A DNA stretch of 64,000 nucleotides. Source: JBPEWY01 sp052032225 (GTDB lineage: Bacteria > Bacteroidota > Bacteroidia > Flavobacteriales > Flavobacteriaceae). Shown one piece after another: positions 28,958 to 37,257 of this stretch. The notes under the pieces are model-generated. The model ran no database searches and had not been told where the DNA came from. It saw nothing but the letters and a program-made list of their open reading frames with translations. Position 1 is the first letter of the stretch. Every line of letters starts with the position of its first letter. The translations under genes were made by a program, and so were the position numbers. The DNA lies in assembly GCA_052032225.1 (NCBI GenBank), contig JBPEWY010000013.1:1-64000 (forward strand), given 5' to 3'.

Positions 28958-30565
28958 ATGCCTAAAAATAAAAACTATTTACTTCCTTTTTTATTAGCTG
29001 CAGCAATTGCAGCCGGAATTTTTATTGGCGGAAAGTTAAATTTTAATGATCGTCCGGAACGCTTTTTTTCTATCTCTACCAATTCTAAAAAAGATAAACT
29101 TAATAGGTTAATAGATTATATAGACCATGAATATGTAGATGATGTTAACACCGATAGCATTGTAGATGTTACCGTAAATAATATTTTAGAAAAGCTAGAC
29201 CCACATTCCGTTTATATACCAAAAAGCGAAATGCAGCAGGTAAATGAGAGCATGAAAGGAGACTTTGTAGGAATAGGTATTAGTTTTTATATGTATAAAG
29301 ACACCTTGGCGGTCATCAGACCCTTAGAAGGCGGGCCAAGTATAAAAGCAGGTATTTTACCAGGCGATAGAATAATGATTGCAAATGGCGACACCCTTTT
29401 TAATAAAAACATAGAGAGTGAAGAAGTTATTCGGAAACTAAAAGGACTACCTAATACTCCGGTTACATTAAAGGTGTATAGAAAGAAAGAAAATAAATGG
29501 TTAACCTTTAATATAAAACGAGGTGAGGTTCCCATAAAAAGTGTAGATGCATACTATATGCTGTCAGATAAATTAGGGTACATTAGTATTAATAGGTTTG
29601 CAGAATCTACCTATAGAGAGTTTAAAGAAGCATTAAACATTTTACAACAGCAAGGGGCTGTACAATTAGCGTTAGATTTAAGAGATAATCCCGGAGGATA
29701 TTTAGGGGTTGCAGAGCAAATTGCAGACGAATTTTTAGAAGACGGTAAGCTTATACTGTTTACTAAAAATAAAAAAGGAACCATAGAAAAAACCTTTGCT
29801 ACAGAAAAAGGAGATTTTGAAAATGGCGAGGTGTTTGTGTTACTAAACGAAAACTCGGCCTCTGCAAGCGAAATTGTAGCCGGAGCACTCCAAGATAACG
29901 ATGTAGGCACAATAGTTGGCAGAAGATCATTTGGTAAAGGATTGGTGCAGCGCGAAATGGCATTACCCGATGGTTCTGCAGTAAGGTTAACCATTTCTCG
30001 TTATTATACACCAACAGGAAGATCAATACAAAGACCATACAGTAATGGCACAGAAGAGTATTATAATGATTTTCATAACCGATACACTAACGGTGAGATG
30101 AAATCTGTTGATAGTATTCAACTACCTGATTCTTTAAAATTTACTACACCCAAAGGAAAAACGGTGTATGGCGGTGGAGGGATTATTCCTGATGTGTTCG
30201 TGCCAGCCAATAAAACCCGAACACAACGCTATATGGATACCATTTTTGAATCGGGTATAATGGGCTATTTTATTTTTGAACATTTAGATGCTAATAGAGA
30301 TTTATACGCAGGGTATACTCCTAATGAGTTTTTGTTAAATTTTGAAACTTCTCAAGAATTAGTTAATGCATTTATAACCTATGCAAAAAGTAGTGGTTTA
30401 AACATAAACTTTAACCCTTATAAAGAAAGTTTACGCAAACACATAAAAGCATCATTAGCCGAACAACTTTTTGGTACTAACTTGGCTAACAGAATTCGTA
30501 ACCAAGATGATAATGTTATTCGTAGAGTTTTAGAACTTAGCGTTAATGATGATTTAGTTAATTAA
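28958..30565 (+). CDS. S41-family C-terminal processing protease
   Basis: 535 residues. N-terminal membrane anchor or signal (~5-24), PDZ domain (~90-175, with GDRIMIANGDTLF), then the S41 peptidase core. The nucleophile is in NENSASASEIVAGAL and the lysine in GRRSFGKGLVQ. Family members cleave C-terminal tails of exported proteins in the periplasm. A ~150-residue C-terminal extension follows, as in many Bacteroidota Ctp proteins. Its last 8 nt overlap the convergent FAD protein gene. Confidence 0.94.
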   Translation: MPKNKNYLLPFLLAAAIAAGIFIGGKLNFNDRPERFFSISTNSKKDKLNRLIDYIDHEYVDDVNTDSIVDVTVNNILEKLDPHSVYIPKSEMQQVNESMKGDFVGIGISFYMYKDTLAVIRPLEGGPSIKAGILPGDRIMIANGDTLFNKNIESEEVIRKLKGLPNTPVTLKVYRKKENKWLTFNIKRGEVPIKSVDAYYMLSDKLGYISINRFAESTYREFKEALNILQQQGAVQLALDLRDNPGGYLGVAEQIADEFLEDGKLILFTKNKKGTIEKTFATEKGDFENGEVFVLLNENSASASEIVAGALQDNDVGTIVGRRSFGKGLVQREMALPDGSAVRLTISRYYTPTGRSIQRPYSNGTEEYYNDFHNRYTNGEMKSVDSIQLPDSLKFTTPKGKTVYGGGGIIPDVFVPANKTRTQRYMDTIFESGIMGYFIFEHLDANRDLYAGYTPNEFLLNFETSQELVNAFITYAKSSGLNINFNPYKESLRKHIKASLAEQLFGTNLANRIRNQDDNVIRRVLELSVNDDLVN

Positions 30566-31166
30566 CAACCTTATCATGAACCTTGGTGTGCTTACCGTTG
30601 TTCCATTCGGTTAAAATATCTGTTGCTACTTGTGCACCACTTCCTGCTGCAATAGCAAACTGACTTCTACCTCCGGCCAAAGTACCGGCAACATAAATAC
30701 CATCTGTAACTTTATAGTTTTCGTTTGTAAGCTGAATACGTTCTTTGCTGGGCTCAGATAGTTTGTGGGGCACTACGTATTGCGTAAGTCCATCTATAGC
30801 AAAAAACTTAGTATACCCAACAGCTACAACAATACATTTTGCGGTATAGCTGTTTTTGTTGGTAGTAACTGTAAAGTTGGGAGCTTGTCCGGATACTGAA
30901 ATTACTTTTTCTTTTTCTATTTGTACTACATGCGGATATAAATTGGCCAGCTGTTGTTTGCCTTGTTCTAATATTTGCTTGCCGGTTGTTCCGGGAGCAA
31001 GTCCTAAAACATTATTAAACAAAGCGTTTTGTAAGTGCGATGCCTTTTGGTGCATTATAATGCCAATTTTTTTTCCTTCGGCGTAGGGTTTATTTTGGGC
31101 AGACCCTAACACTAAAGCGCATTGCATACCTGCAGCACCACCTCCAATAATTAAAACATCAAACAT
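30558..31166 (-). CDS. short single-domain FAD-dependent oxidoreductase
   Basis: 202 residues. The FAD Rossmann motif IIGGGAAGMQCAL is at the N-terminus and the second FAD contact, GIYVAGTLAGG, near the end. It resembles thioredoxin reductase but the NADPH-binding domain and CxxC are missing. It may work with a partner, use another electron donor, or be a degenerate paralog; the frame is intact. Start overlaps the stop of the upstream small membrane protein (TAATG). Confidence 0.82.
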   Translation of the reverse strand: MFDVLIIGGGAAGMQCALVLGSAQNKPYAEGKKIGIIMHQKASHLQNALFNNVLGLAPGTTGKQILEQGKQQLANLYPHVVQIEKEKVISVSGQAPNFTVTTNKNSYTAKCIVVAVGYTKFFAIDGLTQYVVPHKLSEPSKERIQLTNENYKVTDGIYVAGTLAGGRSQFAIAAGSGAQVATDILTEWNNGKHTKVHDKVVN

Positions 31167-31366
31167 TATTTGTTATTAACTTTATCTTGAATTTTTTTAG
31201 ATAAGTTTAAAATAACTAATAAAACAATAGCACAAAGGGCAGCAACTACACCAATTATTGCCACAAGGCTATCGCCAACCAAAGGGTTATTAAAGTCTAC
31301 TAATGTTAAATTATAAGCTATTAAACCTATTCCTAAAAGTATTAATATGGCTGTAAATGTTTTCAT
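31166..31366 (-). CDS. small two-helix membrane protein
   Basis: 66 residues, almost all in two hydrophobic helices (~3-19 and ~34-55) with a lysine-rich end. Function unknown. The frame extends to 31408, but the ATG at 31366 gives a clean membrane-protein start 13 bp below marC. It is sandwiched between marC and the FAD gene in one leftward run. Confidence 0.7.
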   Translation of the reverse strand: MKTFTAILILLGIGLIAYNLTLVDFNNPLVGDSLVAIIGVVAALCAIVLLVILNLSKKIQDKVNNK

Positions 31367-31379
31367 GAATATATATGGG

Positions 31380-31952
31380 TTAAAACAGAGCGGCAATATT
31401 AGCAGCAAATAGTTTTACGGCAATTGCTAATAAAACAACTCCAAATATTTTTCTAATTACACCTAATCCTGATTTTCCAAGGAATTTTTCAATTTTCCCC
31501 GACGATTTTAAAACAATGTAAACAATTATAATATTAATAATTATAGCAACAATTATATTCTCTACATCATATTCTGCTCGTAATGCTAACAAAGATGTCA
31601 TGGTTCCTGCTCCGGCAATTAACGGAAAAGCAATGGGCACAATCGATGCTGTTTCTGGAGCATCGTCTCTGTACAGGGTAATACCTAAAATCATTTCTAA
31701 AGCCAGAAAAAACAGTACAAACGAACCCGCAACAGCAAACGAGTTTACATCAATTCCAATCAGTTTTAAAATCTCTTCACCTACAAACAAAAAAGCAACC
31801 ATAATAGAAGCAGCAACAATTGATGCTTTGCCCGATTCTATACGACCTACTTTTTTGCGTAAACTTACAATAATTGGGATGCTTCCAAAAATATCTATAA
31901 TAGCAAACAGCACCATTCCCGACGATATGATTTGTTTTAAATCTAAATTCAT
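31380..31952 (-). CDS. MarC-family integral membrane protein
   Basis: 190 residues with six predicted membrane helices, MarC/UPF0056 type (IDIFGSIPIIVSLRKK, AGAGTMTSLLAL). The molecular function is unknown; the old link to multiple antibiotic resistance is not supported. First gene of the marC-small protein-FAD run, with a promoter element at 31977. Confidence 0.92.
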   Translation of the reverse strand: MNLDLKQIISSGMVLFAIIDIFGSIPIIVSLRKKVGRIESGKASIVAASIMVAFLFVGEEILKLIGIDVNSFAVAGSFVLFFLALEMILGITLYRDDAPETASIVPIAFPLIAGAGTMTSLLALRAEYDVENIIVAIIINIIIVYIVLKSSGKIEKFLGKSGLGVIRKIFGVVLLAIAVKLFAANIAALF

Positions 31953-31976
31953 TTTGAAAGCCTTTTATTTTGGGCG

Positions 31977-31984
31977 CAAAAATA
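31977..31984 (-). promoter_or_regulatory. Bacteroidota -7 element for marC
   Basis: TATTTTTG on the minus strand, 24 nt above the ATG. Confidence 0.6.
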
Positions 31985-32052
31985 CTAATATCTAAACGTT
32001 TACACAGCATTATGCCGTTAAAATTGATTGTGTTTTCTAAGATTAAAAAAGA

Positions 32053-32060
32053 TATCTTTG
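32053..32060 (+). promoter_or_regulatory. Bacteroidota -7 element abutting the DUF3109 start
   Basis: TATCTTTG with a TTG at 32028-32030 (22 nt spacing, within the reported flavobacterial range). Only 4 nt separate it from the ATG at 32065, so transcription should begin at or next to the start codon. Confidence 0.65.
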
Positions 32061-32064
32061 CGCC

Positions 32065-32640
32065 ATGTTTCAGTTAAAGCATACCATAGTTTCTGAAGAG
32101 ATTTTAGAGAACGATTTTGTGTGTAATTTAAATGCATGCAAAGGCGCTTGTTGTGTTGAAGGTGAGGCGGGCGCTCCGCTAGATGAAGAAGAAACCAAAA
32201 CACTCGAAAAGTTATATCCTGCCATTAAACCATTTTTAAGAGAAGAAGGCATAAAAGCCATAGAGGAGCAAGGAACTTGGGTTACCGGATTAGACGGTGA
32301 GCCCGAAACACCTTTAGTAAACGGGAGTGAATGTGCCTATGTGGTTTTTAACGACAGCGGAATTGCTAAATGCGGTATAGAAGAAGCTTACAATGCAGAC
32401 AAAATAAGTTTTAAAAAACCAATATCGTGTCATCTATATCCGGTTAGAATAAAAAAGTATGCGTCGTTTGCTGCTGTAAATTATCATCAGTGGCATATTT
32501 GTAATGACGCGTGTACATTGGGCACATCGCTACAAGTTCCAATCTACAAATTTGTAAAAGAGGCTTTAATTAGAAAATTTGGCGAAGATTGGTATAACCA
32601 GTTAGAGCAAGTAGCTAAAGAGCTTAAAAAAAACGAATAA
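32065..32640 (+). CDS. DUF3109-family cysteine-rich protein
   Basis: 191 residues. The family signature CNLNACKGACCVEGE lies near the N-terminus and further cysteines occur in ECAYVVF, AKCGIEEAY, ISCHLYPVR and WHICNDACTLG. The pattern, like that of YkgJ/CxxCxxCC proteins, suggests a bound iron-sulfur cluster or zinc. Function unknown. Its promoter element abuts the start codon. nrdB follows after ~220 bp. Confidence 0.9.
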   Translation: MFQLKHTIVSEEILENDFVCNLNACKGACCVEGEAGAPLDEEETKTLEKLYPAIKPFLREEGIKAIEEQGTWVTGLDGEPETPLVNGSECAYVVFNDSGIAKCGIEEAYNADKISFKKPISCHLYPVRIKKYASFAAVNYHQWHICNDACTLGTSLQVPIYKFVKEALIRKFGEDWYNQLEQVAKELKKNE

Positions 32641-32664
32641 TTATTTGGTAAAAAGGTTTTAGTT

Positions 32665-32697
32665 AATTGTTTTTCAAAAAAGTAAAAAACAATTTCT
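32665..32697 (+). terminator. weak AT-rich hairpin after the DUF3109 gene
   Basis: AATTGTTTTT (32665-32674) pairs with AAAAACAATT (32685-32694), followed by a short T run. The stem is almost all A-T, so strength is doubtful. The rest of the gap to nrdB holds only a near-consensus AATCTTTG at 32803-32810 as a possible nrd promoter. Confidence 0.4.
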
Positions 32698-32864
32698 TGC
32701 CTATCCCAATACCTACAATAGCTCATTGCACATTTCAACAATTTGTGAAAAACTTTATCGGTAAAAACAAAAAACTGCCTTTCAATTTTGTTGGCAATTT
32801 TAAATCTTTGTTAGTCCCAAGCAATCCCAAAAAGAGTAACACTAACCCCTTAAAATACAAAGAA

Positions 32865-33845
32865 ATGTCAGCTGCAGTAGAACCCATTTTACAAGAAAAC
32901 AAAGATAGATTTGTACTTTTTCCAATTCAACACCACGATATTTGGGAGTGGTACAAAAAACAAGAAGCCTGTTTTTGGACAGCCGAAGAGATAGATTTAC
33001 ATCAAGATTTAGCTGACTGGAACAACAAATTAACAGACGATGAGCGTTATTTTATAAAGCACATATTAGCGTTTTTTGCTGCTTCTGATGGTATTGTAAA
33101 TGAAAACTTAGCCGAAAACTTTGTAAACGAAGTACAATATACAGAGGCTAAATTCTTTTACGGGTTTCAGATTATGATGGAGAATATTCATTCAGAAACC
33201 TACTCACTACTTATAGATACTTACGTAAAAGACGAGGCAGAAAAAAACACCTTATTTAAAGCCATAGAAAACTTTCCGGCTATTAAGAAAAAAGCAGAGT
33301 GGGCTTTACGTTGGATAGAGTCGCCCAGCTTTGCAGAACGTTTAATAGCCTTTGCAGCTGTAGAAGGAATATTTTTCTCTGGTGCATTTTGCTCTATTTT
33401 TTGGCTTAAAAAACGTGGTTTAATGCCGGGGTTAACGTTCTCTAACGAGCTAATTTCTAGAGACGAAGGCATGCACTGTGATTTTGCAGTACATCTTCAC
33501 AATAACCACTTAGTAAATAAAGTACCTAAAGAGCGCATTAAAGAAATTATTATTGATGCGTTAGATATAGAACGTGAATTTATTACAGAATCTCTACCGG
33601 TGAGCCTTATTGGAATGAATGCTAAACTCATGACCCAGTATCTTGAGTTTGTAACCGATAGGCTTTTAGTAGAGTTAGGCTGTGAAAAAGAGTATAATGC
33701 TACCAACCCGTTTGATTTTATGGATATGATTTCGCTACAAGGAAAAACTAATTTCTTTGAAAAGCGTGTATCAGAATATCAAAAAGCGGGAGTGCTTAAC
33801 AAAGAGTCTGACGAAAACAAAATTAGTTTCGACGCCGATTTTTAA
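32865..33845 (+). CDS. nrdB: class Ia ribonucleotide reductase, beta subunit
   Basis: Carries the diiron-tyrosyl radical for reduction of ribonucleotides. 326 residues with the ATG at 32865 ([10 protein letters not shown]), the normal size; the open frame reaches back to 32667, but that part has no family match. Metal ligands D75, E106 and H109 and the radical tyrosine Y113 form the classical E-x2-H-x3-Y. The presence of Tyr makes it class Ia-like rather than the Phe-type class Ic. nrdA follows after 112 bp. Confidence 0.95.
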   Translation: MSAAVEPILQENKDRFVLFPIQHHDIWEWYKKQEACFWTAEEIDLHQDLADWNNKLTDDERYFIKHILAFFAASDGIVNENLAENFVNEVQYTEAKFFYGFQIMMENIHSETYSLLIDTYVKDEAEKNTLFKAIENFPAIKKKAEWALRWIESPSFAERLIAFAAVEGIFFSGAFCSIFWLKKRGLMPGLTFSNELISRDEGMHCDFAVHLHNNHLVNKVPKERIKEIIIDALDIEREFITESLPVSLIGMNAKLMTQYLEFVTDRLLVELGCEKEYNATNPFDFMDMISLQGKTNFFEKRVSEYQKAGVLNKESDENKISFDADF

Positions 33846-33861
33846 TCAAAAAAATAAATAG

Positions 33862-33923
33862 CGCCTAACAGGCGTAATTAACCATTAAAAAAAGAAAACT
33901 CGGCCCTGGCGGTCAAGGCTGAG
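33862..33923 (+). other. two stem-loops in the nrdB-nrdA gap
   Basis: First: CGCCT/AGGCG (33862-33866 with 33870-33874). Second: CTCGGCC (33899-33905) with GGCTGAG (33917-33923), one G-T pair. Neither has a T tract, so they may be processing, stability or translation-control elements. Confidence 0.5.
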
Positions 33924-33957
33924 CCTACCTAAATATTAACCAAAATAAATGTAGCTT

Positions 33958-36405
33958 ATGTACGTAGTAAAAAGAGACGGCAGAAAAGAGCCCGTAATGT
34001 TTGATAAGATAACGGCTCGAATCAGAAAATTATGTTACGGCTTAAATAGCCTGGTAGACCCTGTAAAAGTGGCAATGCGTGTAATTGAAGGATTATACGA
34101 CGGTGTAACCACTTCTGAATTAGATAATTTGGCTGCCGAAATTGCTGCCACAATGACTACTACACATCCTGATTATGCAAGGCTGGCTGCAAGAATATCG
34201 GTTTCTAACTTACATAAAAACACAAAGAAGTCGTTTTCTGAAACCATGACAGATTTGTACAATTATGTAAACCCCAGAACCGGTAAAAAAGCACCATTAC
34301 TTTCTGACGAGGTGTACAAGGTAATTATGGAGCATGCAGACACCTTAGACTCTACCATAATTTATAACCGCGATTTTGGCTACGATTATTTTGGTTTTAA
34401 AACCTTAGAGCGCTCATACCTGCTAAAAATTAATGGTAAAATAGCAGAGCGCCCACAGCATATGCTTATGCGTGTATCGGTTGGAATACATTTAGACGAT
34501 ATAGATAGCGTTATAGAAACGTACGAACTCATGTCTAAAAAGTACTTTACACACGCTACACCAACCTTATTTAACTCGGGGACACCAAAGCCTCAAATGT
34601 CGTCTTGCTTTTTATTAACCATGAAAGACGATAGCATTGAGGGTATTTATGATACTTTAAAACAGACCGCAAAAATTTCTCAATCTGCTGGAGGTATTGG
34701 TCTTTCTATACATAACATTAGAGCTACAGGAAGCTACATAGCCGGAACCAATGGTACCTCTAACGGAGTTGTACCCATGCTTAGAGTATTTAACGATACA
34801 GCGCGTTACGTAGACCAAGGAGGCGGAAAAAGAAAAGGAAGCTTTGCAATTTATGTAGAACCATGGCATGCCGATATTTTTGATTTTCTTGATTTAAAGA
34901 AAAACCACGGTAAAGAAGAGATGCGTGCCCGAGATTTGTTTTATGCACTTTGGATTCCGGATTTGTTTATGAAGCGTGTGCAAGAAGACGGACAATGGAC
35001 TCTAATGTGCCCTAACGAATGTCCGGGGTTATTTGATACCCACAGCGAAGAGTTTGAAGCTCTCTACACCAAATACGAGCAAGAAGGCAAAGGCCGAAAA
35101 ACCATTAAAGCACGTGAGTTATGGGAGAAAATCCTCGAATCGCAAATAGAAACGGGCACTCCTTACATGTTATATAAAGATGCAGCAAACAGAAAATCTA
35201 ACCAGAAAAATTTAGGTACAATACGCTCATCTAACCTATGTACAGAAATAATGGAGTACACTTCGCCAGATGAGGTAGCTGTATGTAATTTGGCTTCTAT
35301 TGCCTTGCCAATGTTTGTTAAAAATGGCGAGTTTGATCATAAAGAACTCTTTAAAGTAACAAAGCGTGTTACTAAAAACTTAAACCGAGTAATAGATAGA
35401 AATTACTATCCGGTAGAAGAAGCTAAACGCTCTAATATGCGTCATCGTCCGGTTGGTTTAGGTGTTCAAGGATTGGCAGATGCGTTTATTATGCTTCGAT
35501 TACCATTTACAAGTGATGAGGCTAAAAAACTAAACCAAGATATTTTTGAAACCCTGTATTATGCAGCCGTTACTGCCTCTATGGAAGAAGCTAAAAAAGA
35601 CGGGCCGTATGAAACATACGAAGGTTCACCAATATCTAAAGGAGAGTTTCAGTTTAATCTTTGGGGAATAAAAGACGAAGACTTAAGCGGAAGATGGGAT
35701 TGGGGTAAACTCAGAAAGCAAGTGCTTAAACACGGTGTAAGAAACTCATTGTTAGTAGCGCCAATGCCAACAGCATCTACGTCTCAGATACTAGGAAATA
35801 ATGAATGTTTTGAGCCTTATACCTCTAACATTTATACACGTAGAGTACTCTCTGGAGAGTTTATTGTAGTTAACAAGCACTTGTTAGAAGATTTGGTTAG
35901 ACTTGGATTGTGGAACGAAGAGCTTAAACAAGAGCTTATGCGCAATAACGGATCGGTGCAAAATATAGATGTAATTCCGCAAGACATTAAAGAATTATAT
36001 AAAACCGTTTGGGAGTTGAGTATGAAAGACATTATAGATATGTCTCGTCAGCGAGGGTATTTTATAGACCAATCGCAATCACTTAACTTATTCATGGAAA
36101 ACGCAACCTTTGCAAAGCTTACTTCTATGCATTTTTATGCTTGGAAAAGCGGATTAAAAACAGGTATGTATTACTTAAGAACAAAATCTGCTGTAGATGC
36201 TATTAAGTTTACGTTAGACAATACCAAGAAAAAAGAAAAAGTAACCGAAAAGGCACCTACTACTGCAACGGTTGTACAACCTAAAGTAGAACAAGGTAAT
36301 GCAGCAGGTGAAGTACAACCCCTAACTCCAGAAGAGCTTAAAGAAATGATAGCTCGTTCTAAAGAAAGCCAAGGGGAAGACGATTGTCTTATGTGTGGCT
36401 CATAA
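33958..36405 (+). CDS. nrdA: class Ia ribonucleotide reductase, alpha subunit
   Basis: Catalytic subunit, 815 residues. An N-terminal ATP-cone (~1-90, [19 protein letters not shown]) predicts dATP feedback inhibition. Active-site pieces include MSSCFLLTM, the N-x-C-x-E motif SSNLCTEI and [11 protein letters not shown]. The C-terminal redox pair CLMC precedes the last two residues, after a low-complexity linker of ~50 residues that acts as a flexible arm. Forms the holoenzyme with NrdB. Confidence 0.97.
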   Translation: MYVVKRDGRKEPVMFDKITARIRKLCYGLNSLVDPVKVAMRVIEGLYDGVTTSELDNLAAEIAATMTTTHPDYARLAARISVSNLHKNTKKSFSETMTDLYNYVNPRTGKKAPLLSDEVYKVIMEHADTLDSTIIYNRDFGYDYFGFKTLERSYLLKINGKIAERPQHMLMRVSVGIHLDDIDSVIETYELMSKKYFTHATPTLFNSGTPKPQMSSCFLLTMKDDSIEGIYDTLKQTAKISQSAGGIGLSIHNIRATGSYIAGTNGTSNGVVPMLRVFNDTARYVDQGGGKRKGSFAIYVEPWHADIFDFLDLKKNHGKEEMRARDLFYALWIPDLFMKRVQEDGQWTLMCPNECPGLFDTHSEEFEALYTKYEQEGKGRKTIKARELWEKILESQIETGTPYMLYKDAANRKSNQKNLGTIRSSNLCTEIMEYTSPDEVAVCNLASIALPMFVKNGEFDHKELFKVTKRVTKNLNRVIDRNYYPVEEAKRSNMRHRPVGLGVQGLADAFIMLRLPFTSDEAKKLNQDIFETLYYAAVTASMEEAKKDGPYETYEGSPISKGEFQFNLWGIKDEDLSGRWDWGKLRKQVLKHGVRNSLLVAPMPTASTSQILGNNECFEPYTSNIYTRRVLSGEFIVVNKHLLEDLVRLGLWNEELKQELMRNNGSVQNIDVIPQDIKELYKTVWELSMKDIIDMSRQRGYFIDQSQSLNLFMENATFAKLTSMHFYAWKSGLKTGMYYLRTKSAVDAIKFTLDNTKKKEKVTEKAPTTATVVQPKVEQGNAAGEVQPLTPEELKEMIARSKESQGEDDCLMCGS

Positions 36406-36435
36406 TAAAACTTCACACCTAAAACTTAACCGTAA

Positions 36436-36465
36436 GGGAAGCTGGGGAGCTTCCCTTTTTCTTTT
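36436..36465 (+). terminator. intrinsic terminator after nrdA
   Basis: Perfect 8-bp stem GGGAAGCT/AGCTTCCC (36436-36443 with 36448-36455), loop GGGG, then T5-C-T5. Confidence 0.93.
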
Positions 36466-37181
36466 TACTTTAAATAATCTGTGCCCAGATATTTATTGTC
36501 TTTGTTATAATACCAAGCTCTGTTTTTTGGTATTTTAATTCCGCTAACTTCTTTTATTCCGGTTAATAAAATGTATTCTCCACTATCGGGCTTTTCTTTT
36601 CCTTTTTCATCGGTCTTAAAAAATTGGTAAACCTCCATAGCGTAGGTTTTGGGATTAAAATAAAAGTACCAAACATCAGATCCTACATTTGCATCGTAAG
36701 TAACTTTAACAACTAAATACTCTTTTCCTTTAAATGTTTTTTTTGATACGTTAGGATGAATATTGGTGCCGGCATCTTTTAATTTCATGGGTAAACCATA
36801 TAAATATGTGTAGTAGTTTTTGTAAAGATTGGCTCTATCACAATTTAAGTTATGAGCTTTTGCAATACTATCCGGTATGCTTGTGTTACCGTTAAAGGCA
36901 ATTTGGCACTCTCCTTTGTTAATGGTGTATTCTGTGGTGTTGTTACCTCTTGTTGCCTTTACATAAAAGTAGCGTTTGGGTAAGTTAATAACAATGGTAC
37001 TATTTCTGTTGGGTTGTGTAGGTGTTTTCATGGTTACTAATAACGTATCGTTAAATGTAGCCCAATTGTTATTTGGGTCGTGGTAAGCAATAGCTCGTTC
37101 TACTACTTGTGGCCCGGTTAATTGTTGAGACCAAACATTACTTATTAAACAAAAGCCAAAAAGCAAAAACAGTTTTTTCAT
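36465..37181 (-). CDS. secreted DUF6503-like protein
   Basis: 238 residues with a signal peptide ending at SNVWSQ (residue 19). Mostly beta sequence, with GPQVVERAIAYHDPNN at the start and phrases like KTFKGKEYLVVKVTYD and YFYFNPKTYAMEVYQF, matching the DUF6503/LolA-like outer-membrane-associated group I recall in flavobacteria. Function unknown. A terminator separates it from the PiT gene upstream, so it is probably a single-gene unit. Confidence 0.78.
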   Translation of the reverse strand: MKKLFLLFGFCLISNVWSQQLTGPQVVERAIAYHDPNNNWATFNDTLLVTMKTPTQPNRNSTIVINLPKRYFYVKATRGNNTTEYTINKGECQIAFNGNTSIPDSIAKAHNLNCDRANLYKNYYTYLYGLPMKLKDAGTNIHPNVSKKTFKGKEYLVVKVTYDANVGSDVWYFYFNPKTYAMEVYQFFKTDEKGKEKPDSGEYILLTGIKEVSGIKIPKNRAWYYNKDNKYLGTDYLK

Positions 37182-37204
37182 TTTTTAAAATTTTTAGAAA
37201 GGTA

Positions 37205-37236
37205 TAAAAAAAGGAGCATGATTTTCATGCTCCTTT
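37205..37236 (-). terminator. intrinsic terminator after the PiT gene
   Basis: Perfect 11-bp stem AAAGGAGCATG (37210-37220) with CATGCTCCTTT (37226-37236), loop ATTTT, then a T run on the minus strand. Confidence 0.9.
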
Positions 37237-37257
37237 AGTTTTCTGCTTAAATATTGC

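Noticed and set aside
29611..29994. Minus-strand frame inside the S41 protease gene
   Set aside because: Serine/proline-rich shadow of a well-supported coding sequence, without its own promoter or domain.
32667..32864. 66-residue N-terminal extension of nrdB
   Set aside because: Low-complexity sequence with no family match that also spans the AT-rich hairpin after the DUF3109 gene.
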